Source: Agromyces subbeticus DSM 16689
GTDB lineage: Bacteria > Actinomycetota > Actinomycetes > Actinomycetales > Microbacteriaceae
Direction: 5' to 3'
Assembly: GCF_000421565.1 (NCBI RefSeq)
Contig: NZ_ATXG01000006.1
Coordinates: 124,001-188,000, forward strand
DNA length: 64,000 bases
This document shows positions 46,437-55,232 of this stretch, piece by piece. Positions within the stretch are counted from its first letter, which is position 1. Every line of letters begins with the position of its first letter. Under the pieces are notes generated by a model. It made no database searches and was not told where the DNA came from. It saw only the letters and a program-made list of their open reading frames with translations. The position numbers and the translations under genes were made by a program.

Positions 46437-47396
46437 ATGACGAACACCCTCATCCACACCATCACCGACGACAGCGCCGCCGGCGGCGGCGCCACGGCTG
46501 CTGCCGGGGGCATCGTGCTCGGCGCGAACCAGTACGGCAAGGCCGAGGTGCGCGTCGTCAAGGTCACCCGCGACACCGACCGCCACGAGATCGAAGACCT
46601 CAATGTCACCTCGCAGCTTCGCGGGGACTTCGCGGGTGCTCACCTCGACGGCGACAACTCGCACGTCGTGGCCACCGACACGCAGAAGAACACGATCTTC
46701 GCGTTCGCCCGTGAGGGGGTCGGCTCGCCCGAGTCGTTCCTGTTGCGCCTCGCCGACCACTTCACCGGCGCGTTCGACTGGGTGAGCGGTGGCCGGTGGG
46801 AGGCCGAGAGCTACGCCTGGCAGCGCATCGAGGCGCACGGGGCGCCGCACGACCACTCCTTCGTGCGCTCGGGCCAAGAGGTGCGCACGGCCGTCGTCGT
46901 CGCCGATGGCGCCGAGCGCCACGTGATCGCGGGCCTCAAGGAACTCACCGTGCTGAAGACCACGCAATCGGGCTTCGAGGGCTTCCCGAGAGACCGGTAC
47001 ACGACGTTGCAGGAGACGAGCGACCGCATCCTCGCCACGGATGTCGCCGCGCGCTGGAGGTACACGGGCGTCGATGTCGACTTCAACGCCGCCTACGAGA
47101 GCGTGCGAGCGCTGCTGCTCGAGGCCTTCACCGAGAAGTACTCGGCGGCGCTGCAGGCCACCCTGTTCGACATGGGCTCGCGCGTGCTCGAGCGCCACCC
47201 CGAGATCGCCGAGATCCGGTTCTCGATGCCGAACAAGCACCACTTCCTCGTCGATCTCGGCCCCTTCGGGCTCGACAACCCGAACGAGGTGTTCTTCGCC
47301 GCCGACCGGCCGTACGGCCTCATCGAGGCGACCGTCACGCGAGAGGGCCTCGACCCGGTGCCGGCCGCCTGGAACGGCATCGCCGGGTTCTGCTGA
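46437..47396 (+). CDS. uox: Urate oxidase (cofactor-free uricase)
   Basis: 319 residues. After a 25-residue Gly/Ala-rich N-terminus comes ANQYGKAEVRVVKVTRD with the catalytic Lys, then NSHVVATDTQKNTIFAFA with the catalytic Thr, FEGFPRDRYTTLQET and the C-terminal IRFSMPNKHHFLVDL with the active-site His. Two T-fold domains per chain. It oxidises urate with O2 to 5-hydroxyisourate and H2O2. Final gene of the operon; only a short 7-bp stem (47451-47469) follows. Confidence 0.96.
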   Translation: MTNTLIHTITDDSAAGGGATAAAGGIVLGANQYGKAEVRVVKVTRDTDRHEIEDLNVTSQLRGDFAGAHLDGDNSHVVATDTQKNTIFAFAREGVGSPESFLLRLADHFTGAFDWVSGGRWEAESYAWQRIEAHGAPHDHSFVRSGQEVRTAVVVADGAERHVIAGLKELTVLKTTQSGFEGFPRDRYTTLQETSDRILATDVAARWRYTGVDVDFNAAYESVRALLLEAFTEKYSAALQATLFDMGSRVLERHPEIAEIRFSMPNKHHFLVDLGPFGLDNPNEVFFAADRPYGLIEATVTREGLDPVPAAWNGIAGFC

Positions 47397-47549
47397 CCGA
47401 GGCCCAGGCGACTCGCCGACGGGCGGGGTGATCGTGCGACGGCGCGATCGGCCCGCCCGTTCGGCGGGCGCGACAGAGCGTCCGGCGAGCGACGGATGAC
47501 CGTACATCCGCCCATCGACTCGCAGCGCCGCCCGCGATAGCGTCGGGGA

Positions 47550-48824
47550 ATGCGCATCCTCCTCGTCGGCGCCGGAGGCGTCGGAGACGCCATCGCCAAG
47601 ATCGCCGCCCGCCGCGACTTCTTCGAACTGCTCGTGATCGCCGACTACGACGAGTTCCGTGCCGAGCGCACGCTCGCGTGGATCCGCGAACGGCACGGCG
47701 ACGACGTCGCGAGCCGCTTCGACACCGCGCAGATCGACGCGAGCGATCCCTATGTCGTCACGGCCGTCGCCCTCGAGTTCGACGCCACGCACGTCATGAA
47801 CGCGGTCGAGCCGAAGTTCGTGCCGTCGATCTTCGCGGGTGCGTTGGCCGCGGGTGCCGACTACCTCGACATGGCGATGAGCCTCTCGGAGCCGCACCCG
47901 TCTGATCCGTACTCGCTCACGGGGGTCAAGCTCGGCGACGACCAGTTCGCGCAGAGCGGTGACTGGGATGCCGCAGGCCGGCTCGCGCTGGTGGGCATGG
48001 GCGTCGAGCCGGGGCTCTCCGACGTGTTCGCCCGCTATGCCGCCGACCACCTCTTCAGCGAGATCGACGAGCTCGGCGTGCGCGACGGCGCGAACCTCGT
48101 GGTCACCGACGAGGCGGGCAACGAGGTCTTCGCCCCGAGCTTCTCGATCTGGACCACGATCGAGGAGTGCCTGAACCCGCCCGTCGTGTGGCAGAAAGAG
48201 GAAGGCTGGTTCACCACGCCGCCGTTCTCGGAGCCCGAGGTCTTCGTCTTCCCCGAGGGCATCGGGCCGGTCGAGTGCGTCAACGTCGAGCACGAAGAGG
48301 TGCTGCTCATGCCGCGCTGGGTCGACGCGAAGCGCGTGACCTTCAAGTACGGCCTCGGTGCCGAGTTCATCAACGTGCTGCAGGTGCTGCACCTGCTCGG
48401 CCTCGACGGGACGAGCCCGGTGCGGGTGCGCAGCGACGACGGTCCGGTGTTCGTGGCACCGCGTGATGTCGTGGCTGCAGCGTTGCCCGATCCCGCGACC
48501 ATCGGTCCCCGCATGACGGGCAAGACGTGCGCCGGACTCTGGGTCACGGGCGTCGGCGTCGACGGGCGGCCGCGTGAGGTGTACCTCTTCCACGTCTCAG
48601 ACAACGAGTGGACCATGGCGGAGTACGAGAGCCAGTGCGTCGTCTGGCAGACCGCGCTGAACCCGGTGATCGCGCTCGAGTTGCTCGCCACCGAGGTGTG
48701 GCAGGGCCGCGGCGTGCTCGGCCCCGAGGCATTCGACGCTGCACCGTTCCTCGAGCTCATGGCCCGCCCCGTCGCCGACGGCGGCTACGGGCAGCCGTGG
48801 GGACTCGAAGACCGTCTCGCGTGA
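47550..48824 (+). CDS. Saccharopine dehydrogenase-like NAD(P)-binding protein
   Basis: 424 residues. N-terminal Rossmann motif MRILLVGAGGVGDAIAKIAA and a saccharopine-dehydrogenase-type second domain (EPGLSDVFARYAADHLFSEI, EVFVFPEGIGPVECVNVEHEE). Family members include saccharopine and carboxynorspermidine dehydrogenases. No lysine- or polyamine-pathway gene is adjacent, so the reaction is unknown; it probably makes or breaks a secondary amine bond of an amino acid. It is coupled through a GTGA overlap to a GNAT gene and then a racemase-type gene. Confidence 0.8.
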   Translation: MRILLVGAGGVGDAIAKIAARRDFFELLVIADYDEFRAERTLAWIRERHGDDVASRFDTAQIDASDPYVVTAVALEFDATHVMNAVEPKFVPSIFAGALAAGADYLDMAMSLSEPHPSDPYSLTGVKLGDDQFAQSGDWDAAGRLALVGMGVEPGLSDVFARYAADHLFSEIDELGVRDGANLVVTDEAGNEVFAPSFSIWTTIEECLNPPVVWQKEEGWFTTPPFSEPEVFVFPEGIGPVECVNVEHEEVLLMPRWVDAKRVTFKYGLGAEFINVLQVLHLLGLDGTSPVRVRSDDGPVFVAPRDVVAAALPDPATIGPRMTGKTCAGLWVTGVGVDGRPREVYLFHVSDNEWTMAEYESQCVVWQTALNPVIALELLATEVWQGRGVLGPEAFDAAPFLELMARPVADGGYGQPWGLEDRLA

Positions 48825-49666
48825 CGCCCATGCAGCCGTCGACGCCGAATCGGGCCCTGCTGCAGCCGGCCACGCCGGTGGTTGTCGAAGCCGACGCGGT
48901 CGCGGATGCCGCCGACCGCCGCGCCGGCGTTCGCACCCGTGCGGCCCGGCCCGATGAGCTCGACGCCGTGCTCGCCCGCTTCGAGGCGACCTGGGGCGTG
49001 GGGCGTGGGCCCGACCACGGCATGCTGCAGGCACTCGAGCACGCGGGCAACACGCTGCTGATTGCGGTCGACGACCGGGTTTCGGATGCCTCGGCCGCGC
49101 CCGCACTCGGAGCGACGCTCGGGTTCCTCGGCTGGTCGGGTGGGCTGCACGTGCACTCGCACATGAACGCGGTCGACCCCGTCGCGCGGGGGCGGGGCAT
49201 CGGAGTCGCACTCAAGCTGCGGCAGCGTGCGATCTGCCTGGCGCATGGCATCGACGAGATGCGCTGGACGTACGACCCGCTCATCCGGCGCAACGCCCAC
49301 CTCAACCTCGTGCGGCTCGGCGCCGAGGTGGCGGCGTTCCGCCCCGACTTCTACGGCGTGCTCGGCGATGCGATCAGCGGCGACGATCACAGCGACCGCT
49401 TCGAGGTGCGCTGGCGCCTCGACTCGCCGCGCACGACCCGGGCACTCGCCGGCCGGCCGGTGCCCGAGTGGCGCGCCGAGGGCGGGCTGGCCCTCGTGGC
49501 CGACTACGAACAGGTGCGAGCGTCGGACTTTCCGCTCGCGTCGCGGCTGAGGGCGGCGTCTCGCGCTGCCTTCGCGCTGCTCTCCGACGATGCCGGGCTC
49601 CGCGTCGAGCTCGACTCGGTCGGCGACTACGTCTTCACTCGCGACGACCCCGACCGGGAGGCCTGA
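48821..49666 (+). CDS. GNAT-family acyltransferase (COG3375-like)
   Basis: 281 residues from a GTG overlapping the upstream stop (GTGA); ATG 48830 is a near alternative. Residues about 35-200 hold an atypical GNAT fold with HMNAVDPVARGRGIGVALKLRQRA as the acyl-CoA loop, followed by a C-terminal extension (LDSPRTTRALAGRPVPEW). This group is often encoded beside MenC-like racemases, as here. A role in N-acylating amino acids is possible (inference). Confidence 0.75.
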   Translation: MTPMQPSTPNRALLQPATPVVVEADAVADAADRRAGVRTRAARPDELDAVLARFEATWGVGRGPDHGMLQALEHAGNTLLIAVDDRVSDASAAPALGATLGFLGWSGGLHVHSHMNAVDPVARGRGIGVALKLRQRAICLAHGIDEMRWTYDPLIRRNAHLNLVRLGAEVAAFRPDFYGVLGDAISGDDHSDRFEVRWRLDSPRTTRALAGRPVPEWRAEGGLALVADYEQVRASDFPLASRLRAASRAAFALLSDDAGLRVELDSVGDYVFTRDDPDREA

Positions 49667-50877
49667 TGAACGACCCCGTCATCGAACGCATCGAGCTGCA
49701 CCGTCTCGAGGTGCCGCTCGTGCGGCCGTTCGAGACCTCGTTCGGCCGCGAGACCGTGCGCGAGGTGCTGCTCGTGCACGTCGTGACCGACTCGGGCGAA
49801 GGGTGGGGCGAGTGCGTGGCGGGCCGCGACCCGTTCTACTCCGGCGAGTACGTCGACGGTGCGGCATCGGTGATCGAGCGCTACCTGGGGCCAGCGCTCA
49901 TTGCCGAGCGCGGTCGCGCGGCGACCGAGCACGGGTCGACGGATGCCGCGAGCTGGGCGACGACCGACGGGCCGGGTTCGCGCGGGGCATCCGTGCCGCT
50001 CGCGGCATCCGTCGCCTCGACGCTCGCCTTCGTCGCCGGCCACCGCATGGCCAAGGGCGCGCTCGAAGCGGCCGTGCTCGACGCCGAACTCCGCGCGCAG
50101 GGCCGCTCGATGGGCGAGGCATTCGGCGCTACGCGCGACTGGGTCGACTGCGGTGTCTCGGTCGGCATCGCGCCAACCCTCGACGAGCTGCTCGACGAGG
50201 TCGCCGGCTATGTCGAAGAGGGGTACCGGCGCATCAAGCTCAAGATCAAGCCCGGCTGGGACCTCGTGCCGGTGGGCGCCGTGCGCGAGCTGCTCGGCCC
50301 CGACGGCCTGCTGCAGGTCGACGCCAACACCGCCTACTCGGCCGACGACATCCCGCTGCTCGCGAGCCTCGACGCGTTCGGCCTGCTGCTCATCGAGCAG
50401 CCGTTCGCCGAAGAAGACCTCGCCACCCACGTGCGGCTCGCCGAGGCGTGCGAGACGCCCGTGTGCCTCGACGAGTCGATCCTCGACGTCATGACCGCGA
50501 TCGACGCGATCGACCGCGGCGCGACGAGCGTAGTGAACATCAAGCCCGGCCGCATGGGCGGCTACCTCGAGGCGCTGCGCGTGCACGACGCCTGCCGAGC
50601 GCTCGATGTGCCCGTGTGGTGCGGCGGCATGCTCGAGACGGGCATCGGGCGCGCGGCCAACGTCGCCCTCGCGGCGCTGCCCGGGTTCACGCTGCCGGGC
50701 GACACCTCGGCCTCTGGCCGCTACTTCGCCGAAGACGTTACCGAGCCGTTCATGCTCGGCTCGGGGGCGCACCGCGGCCAGCTCGAGGTGCCGGCCACGC
50801 CGGGCACCGGTGTCACCGTGCGCGAGCAGCTCGTGCGCGAGTGGGCCGGCCGGCCACCGGTCGTGCTGACGCGGTGA
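49666..50877 (+). CDS. menC: O-succinylbenzoate synthase / N-acylamino acid racemase
   Basis: 403 residues of the enolase superfamily. Catalytic K191/K193 (RIKLKIKPGWD), metal ligands D219 (LQVDANTAY), E244 (LIEQPF) and D269 (CLDES), and catalytic K293 (NIKPGRMGG) are all present. Its ATG overlaps the GNAT stop by one base. No menaquinone gene is near, so N-succinyl/N-acylamino acid racemase activity is more likely than OSB synthase; sequence alone does not separate them. A Ser/Ala/Gly-rich insertion at about 85-118 is unusual. Confidence 0.8.
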   Translation: MNDPVIERIELHRLEVPLVRPFETSFGRETVREVLLVHVVTDSGEGWGECVAGRDPFYSGEYVDGAASVIERYLGPALIAERGRAATEHGSTDAASWATTDGPGSRGASVPLAASVASTLAFVAGHRMAKGALEAAVLDAELRAQGRSMGEAFGATRDWVDCGVSVGIAPTLDELLDEVAGYVEEGYRRIKLKIKPGWDLVPVGAVRELLGPDGLLQVDANTAYSADDIPLLASLDAFGLLLIEQPFAEEDLATHVRLAEACETPVCLDESILDVMTAIDAIDRGATSVVNIKPGRMGGYLEALRVHDACRALDVPVWCGGMLETGIGRAANVALAALPGFTLPGDTSASGRYFAEDVTEPFMLGSGAHRGQLEVPATPGTGVTVREQLVREWAGRPPVVLTR

Positions 50878-50898
50878 GCGCGCGTCGGGGGTGACTGC

Positions 50899-51744
50899 TC
50901 ACTGCAGCGTGAGAGCTCGCTCGCCGATCGCCGCAACCGAATCGGCCCGCGCGGGGTCGTCGTCGATGGCGAACCACGTCGACGAGAGTGCGCACCACGC
51001 GACGAGCCACCGTGCGAGCCTCGGCGCGTCGAGCGACGTGGCATCGATGACCACCCCGAACTGGCGCTCGAGCCGGCCCGGCTCGAGCGCGCGGGCATGC
51101 GAAGGATTGCACAGCAGGTTGCAGTAGTCGAACGCCCGCTCGCCGACGAGTCCCTTCGGGTCGATCGCGAGCCAGCCGCGCTCGCCGAAGTCGAGCACGT
51201 TGCCGTGGTGCACGTCGCCGTGCAGCACCACCTCGTCGAGCGGGTCATCGAGCAATTCGCGCGCGAAGTCGGCGCCGCGACGGTGCAGTGGGCCGAGCTG
51301 GTCGGCGCGGGCGAACAGCTCGCGGAACCATGTCGGCAGGTCGACGAGCGGCGATGGCGCGACCAACAGTGGGTCGAGGGGTGCACGGTGAATGCGGTCG
51401 GCGGCCCCGCAGAGCGCGCGTGTGGCGTCGTCATCGTGCCCGGCCTCGACCATCTGCACGAGGTCTCGCGCTCCCATGGCCCGTTCGAGCAGCACCGCCG
51501 GCCCGAATCGGCGCAGCACCCGGGCGACGCCCGTGCCGTTCAATCGATCGAGCAGCTCGCCGCCGCGTTCCTCTTCATCGATGTGCGCGATCTTCAGCAT
51601 CGCAGGCGTGCCGTCGGCCGTGCGCACGGGCATGAGCGTGCTCGATGCGGTGGTGCGCTGCTCGCCGTCGGGGCGCAGGAGCCAGCGGTCGAGCCACGCG
51701 ACATCCGCTCGATGCCCAGGGCTGACGGGCCCCAGGTCGCTCAC
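50899..51744 (-). CDS. Aminoglycoside/hydroxyurea phosphotransferase-like kinase
   Basis: 281 residues from a GTG overlapping the upstream stop by 4 bases. Kinase-like APH fold: ATP-site lysine in PAMLKIAHIDEE, Brenner motif VVLHGDVHHGNVLDF and metal Asp in WLAIDPKGLVGE. It is closest in pattern to the streptomycin 6-kinase (APH(6)/Hur) group. It could phosphorylate an aminoglycoside or a metabolite; many genomic members have no proven resistance role. Encoded after a LigD-type polymerase. Confidence 0.82.
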   Translation of the reverse strand: MSDLGPVSPGHRADVAWLDRWLLRPDGEQRTTASSTLMPVRTADGTPAMLKIAHIDEEERGGELLDRLNGTGVARVLRRFGPAVLLERAMGARDLVQMVEAGHDDDATRALCGAADRIHRAPLDPLLVAPSPLVDLPTWFRELFARADQLGPLHRRGADFARELLDDPLDEVVLHGDVHHGNVLDFGERGWLAIDPKGLVGERAFDYCNLLCNPSHARALEPGRLERQFGVVIDATSLDAPRLARWLVAWCALSSTWFAIDDDPARADSVAAIGERALTLQ

Positions 51745-53030
51745 TTCGAGGGTCGATCGTCGCTGCGTCCCGCCCACGGGTCGTAGTCGGCCTCGAGCGG
51801 CGCCTGTTGCGGGCGTTGCGCCTCTGGCACGTGCTGCAGGTTCACCCGGATGCGGTACCAGAGCGAGCTCGAGCCGCGCATGCCGTCGACCATCACGTCG
51901 GCGGGTTCGAGCAGCGGTACGACCTCGGGATGCTTCGACTTCCACCGCTCGAGGGCGTCGAGGGCCTCGGGCTTCGTCTTCGTGCGCGCGATCTCGATGA
52001 GCGGCATCGTCGATGCGCGTCGTCCGGAGCCATCGCCGCGGGGCGGCGGTTTCTCGGCGGGCCCGAGCTCTTCGGCTCGGCGCAGCAGTGCGTCGAGGCT
52101 TCCGGCGGCATCGTCGATGCCGGCCGCGACATCGCCGAGCTCGGCGAAGCGCTCGAGCACGGTCGACACCGTGAAGCGTTCGGGGCGGCTGTCTCGTACC
52201 TCGTTCCAGGTGAGCGGCGTCGAGACCCGGGCATCGGGCAGGGCACGCACAGAGTAGGCGGATGCCACGGTGCGATCCTTCGCGTTCTGGTTGAAGTCGA
52301 CGAAGACGCTCTCGCCGCGCTCCTCCTTCCACCAGCGCGCACTCGCGAGGCCGGGTGCCCGCAGCTCGACCTCGCGTGCGATCGTCTCGGCGGCGAGGCG
52401 AACGTCGTGGTAGTCCCACCGCGGTTCGATGCGCACCGAGATGTGCATGCCACGCGAACCGGAAGTCTTCGGCCAACCGACCAGGCCGTGGTCGGCGAGC
52501 ACCTCTCGCGCGATCATCGCCACGTCGACGATCTGCGCCCAGTCGACCCCCGGCATCGGGTCGAGGTCGACCCGCAGCTCGTCGGGATGATCGAGGTCTT
52601 CGGCGCGAACCGGGTGCGGGTTCAGGTCGATGCAGCCGAGGTTCACGACCCACGCGAGCGCCGCAGCGTCACGAATCACGACCTCTTCGGCCGAGTTGCC
52701 CGAGGCGTAGTGCAGGGTGGCCGTCTCGATCCACTCGGGCCGCTTCTCGGGGGCTCGCTTCTGGAAGAAGGCCTCTTCGTCGATGCCCTTCACGAATCGC
52801 TTCAGCACCATCGGTCGCCCGCCGGCGCCGCGCAGCGCGCCGTCGGCCACAGCGAGGTAGTAGCGCACGAGGTCGAGCTTGGTGAGGCCGGCTTCAGGGA
52901 AGACGACCTTCTCGGGGCTCGAGATGCGCACCTCTCGCTCGCCGATCTCCAGGAGTTCAGCCGTGCTCGACTTCGGACTCACGTTCCCCACCATAGGTCG
53001 GCCGATGGTCGAAGCGGAACCCCTTGCCAC
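51741..53030 (-). CDS. LigD-type DNA polymerase (primase-polymerase) domain protein
   Basis: Up to 429 residues; a start at 52994 (MVGNVSPKSS) is equally plausible. Polymerase motifs: ELRVDLDPMPG with the metal Asp pair, SGSRGMHISVRI, and VFVDFNQNAKDRTVASAYSV with the third Asp. It matches the stand-alone PolDom of bacterial non-homologous end joining; a C-terminal 100 residues (TMPLIEIARTKTKPEALDAL) is an additional actinobacterial tail. No Ku or ligase gene is in the window. It sits 3 bases after the AraC gene on the same strand. Confidence 0.88.
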   Translation of the reverse strand: MARGSASTIGRPMVGNVSPKSSTAELLEIGEREVRISSPEKVVFPEAGLTKLDLVRYYLAVADGALRGAGGRPMVLKRFVKGIDEEAFFQKRAPEKRPEWIETATLHYASGNSAEEVVIRDAAALAWVVNLGCIDLNPHPVRAEDLDHPDELRVDLDPMPGVDWAQIVDVAMIAREVLADHGLVGWPKTSGSRGMHISVRIEPRWDYHDVRLAAETIAREVELRAPGLASARWWKEERGESVFVDFNQNAKDRTVASAYSVRALPDARVSTPLTWNEVRDSRPERFTVSTVLERFAELGDVAAGIDDAAGSLDALLRRAEELGPAEKPPPRGDGSGRRASTMPLIEIARTKTKPEALDALERWKSKHPEVVPLLEPADVMVDGMRGSSSLWYRIRVNLQHVPEAQRPQQAPLEADYDPWAGRSDDRPSK

Positions 53031-53033
53031 GGC

Positions 53034-53939
53034 TCAGCGAAGCAGCCGAGCGGATGCCGCGGCGTGCGCGTAGCGCCGCGGCGACTCGCCGATCACGGCA
53101 CTGAACTGCCGGGTGAAGTGCGCCTGGTCGGCGAAACCGAGGCTCGTCGCGAGCTCCGCGAGCGGCGGCGGTGCCGAGGTCGCGAGCACCTGCGCGGCCT
53201 CTTGCATGCGGTGCCGGCCGATGAGCCACTTCGGCGTCAGGCCGACGTACTCGCGCACCAGCCGCTCGAGCGAGCGCAGGCTGAGGTCGACCGCTGCGGC
53301 GAGATCGTCGGCGCGCAGGATGGAGCGGTCGGACTCGGCGAGTTCGACGACCCGCCGCACGAGGGTGGCGTCGGCATCGAGCTCGATGCGCTGGCCCGCC
53401 AGCCACGCTTCGAACGCGGCGACGGCGGCTGCGTCGTCGCCGCCCGCGACGGCGCGGCGCACGGAGGCCGCGAGCTCCGAGGCATCCGTCACCCGAAGCT
53501 CGTCGAGCGGCACCGATGCTCCGACGAGCGAGCGCATGGCGCCCCGCACGAGCCGGTGCGCGACGCCCGGCTGCAGCAGCACGCCGAACGCCCACCCCTC
53601 GCCCTCGAGCCGCTGGTGGCCGCGGCCGAGCTCGGGGCCGTAGAGCGCGGCGGTGTCGTCATCGATGACGAGGTTCGCCGACGGGTACTCGAGCACGCCC
53701 TGCTCGACGACGGCCCCAGCTGGCAGGCGCCAGCGGGGCACCCAGATGTGGCGCACGAGCGTCGCGAACTCGGGGCCGGCCGAATAGCGGGCGAGACGCA
53801 CGGGCGCCTCAGGGGAGCGCGCCTGCTCGGCGGCGTCGCCGGCGAGTGGCGCGATGCCGGGGGAGCCCGGCTGCGGCGCGAGCACGCCCTTCGTCGCCGC
53901 GCCGGCGCGCGAGCGCCAGTAGTCATCGGCGGGAGTCAT
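53034..53939 (-). CDS. AraC-family transcriptional regulator
   Basis: 301 residues from ATG 53939. The first 190 residues form a sensor domain (DUF6597-like: FATLVRHIWVPRWRLPAGAV, LEYPSANLVIDDDTAALYGP). The C-terminal HTH_18 is clear: ADDLAAAVDLSLRSLERLVR and ATSLGFADQAHFTRQFSAVI GESPRRY. It is divergent from the SRPBCC gene, its possible target; the ligand is unknown. Confidence 0.87.
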   Translation of the reverse strand: MTPADDYWRSRAGAATKGVLAPQPGSPGIAPLAGDAAEQARSPEAPVRLARYSAGPEFATLVRHIWVPRWRLPAGAVVEQGVLEYPSANLVIDDDTAALYGPELGRGHQRLEGEGWAFGVLLQPGVAHRLVRGAMRSLVGASVPLDELRVTDASELAASVRRAVAGGDDAAAVAAFEAWLAGQRIELDADATLVRRVVELAESDRSILRADDLAAAVDLSLRSLERLVREYVGLTPKWLIGRHRMQEAAQVLATSAPPPLAELATSLGFADQAHFTRQFSAVIGESPRRYAHAAASARLLR

Positions 53940-54101
53940 GTCACCAGTATGTCCACCGCCTCCGACCGTCGACCGTTCCCGGCGGCCGTCTGCGCCGGAA
54001 TCGTGGCGCGCGGGCGTCAGTCGCGTTTGTGCAAGACGCGGGCCACGAGGCATCCGTAGCGTCGATCGCGTACCCGGTTCCGTTCAACACGAGGAGACCC
54101 C

Positions 54102-54557
54102 ATGCCCGACTTCGAGATGACCATCTACCTCGCTGCCGACCCGCAGCGCGTCTGGCACGCGATCACGGGCGACGAGGGCAGCCGAGCCGTCATGTGGGGG
54201 TCGGTGCTGCGCGGTGACCTCACGGCCGGTTCGCGATACGAGTACGTCGGCCCCGGTCAAGACGGCGACGAGACCGTGCACGTCTACGGCGAGGTGCTCG
54301 CCGTCGAGCCCGGCCGGCTGCTGCAGCTCTCGGAGCACCCCGGCCCGACCTACCGCGAGAACCACGCCGAACTGCGCAGCCGCATGACCTGGCGCCTCGA
54401 AGCGGACGGCGACGACCTCACGAAGCTCACCTTCACGAACGACGAGTGGAGCGAGGCGCATCCGGCCGAGGCTGAGACGGCCGGCACCTGGCCACTCGTG
54501 CTCTCGAGCCTCAAATCGTGGGTCGAGACGGGCCGCGCCCTGCCCTTCGCCGCGTAG
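54102..54557 (+). CDS. SRPBCC-family protein (AHSA1-like)
   Basis: 151 residues with a START/Bet v1-like fold: IYLAADPQRVWHAITGDEGS at the N-terminus, LLQLSEHPGPT in the middle and AGTWPLVLSSLKSWVETG as the C-terminal helix. Such proteins bind hydrophobic ligands or act as co-chaperone-like factors; no specific function can be given. GAGGAG precedes the ATG. It is divergent from the AraC regulator, which may control it. Confidence 0.85.
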   Translation: MPDFEMTIYLAADPQRVWHAITGDEGSRAVMWGSVLRGDLTAGSRYEYVGPGQDGDETVHVYGEVLAVEPGRLLQLSEHPGPTYRENHAELRSRMTWRLEADGDDLTKLTFTNDEWSEAHPAEAETAGTWPLVLSSLKSWVETGRALPFAA

Positions 54558-54647
54558 CGCGCGAGCGTCGTCGCAGTCGCTCGATGCGGTCGGGCTCGGT
54601 GCAGTAGGTTTGCTCCACCACCGTCGGGCGAACGAGAGTTGGAGCGC

Positions 54648-55124
54648 ATGCGGCGCATTCTGGATCTTCGGATCGTTCGCTGGCAGTTCAAGCTCGTCTA
54701 CGCCGTCGGCGTGCTCGCCGCTGGATTCGCCTTCGGCTGGCTGATACGTGCCGTGGGCGCTCCCGAACTCGTCGCCGTGCCGCTGACGTTCGTCCTCGAT
54801 CTCGCGGCCGTGCTGCTCGGTGCCCGCATCTTCCGCGGCAGCGGCGAGGCGATCGAGCCGCCGCGGGCGTGGTGGCGCATGACGGCACGGCCGCCGCTCA
54901 GCCGCAACCTGGGCGTGATCCTGCTCGTGTTCTTGGTGATGAGTGTGATCTCGGTCGTCTTCCGGCTCGGGGCGAGTGAAGTCAGAGACCTCGAGGTGGT
55001 CGTGACGGCCGAGGTCGCCGTGTTCGCGGCCCTGTACCTGAACTCGGCGATCCGGCTTACACGTCTCGGCGTTCCGCCGAAGCCCCCGAAGCCGCTGAAG
55101 TTCCGCCCCGCGCTCAAGCTCTAG
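54648..55124 (+). CDS. Small integral membrane protein, unknown function
   Basis: 158 residues from ATG 54648 (GGAG upstream; TTG 54639 is less likely). Four hydrophobic segments: about 12-32, 40-58, 85-105 and 118-135, with a C-terminal basic, Pro-rich tail (PPKPPKPLKF). I recognise no family. It is followed by a perfect 20-bp hairpin. Confidence 0.65.
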   Translation: MRRILDLRIVRWQFKLVYAVGVLAAGFAFGWLIRAVGAPELVAVPLTFVLDLAAVLLGARIFRGSGEAIEPPRAWWRMTARPPLSRNLGVILLVFLVMSVISVVFRLGASEVRDLEVVVTAEVAVFAALYLNSAIRLTRLGVPPKPPKPLKFRPALKL

Positions 55125-55137
55125 GCACCGCTCGCGC

Positions 55138-55192
55138 GAAGTGACGCGAATCGACCGTTGCTCGGCTCCGGGCGGTCGATTCGCGTCACTTC
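55138..55192. terminator. Perfect 20-bp intergenic hairpin
   Basis: Arms 55138-55157 (GAAGTGACGCGAATCGACCG) and 55173-55192 are exact reverse complements around a 15-base loop. It starts 13 bases after the membrane protein stop and ends 41 bases before the HerA-like start. No T-run follows; it may terminate transcription or be a dispersed palindromic element. Confidence 0.65.
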
Positions 55193-55232
55193 ACCCCGGT
55201 CGCCGGTGCACGCGCTCGGTAGGATCTCGAGC

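Noticed and set aside
45918-48593. 891-codon minus-strand open frame
   Set aside because: Antisense to uraH, uox and the saccharopine-dehydrogenase-like gene; no recognisable motif.
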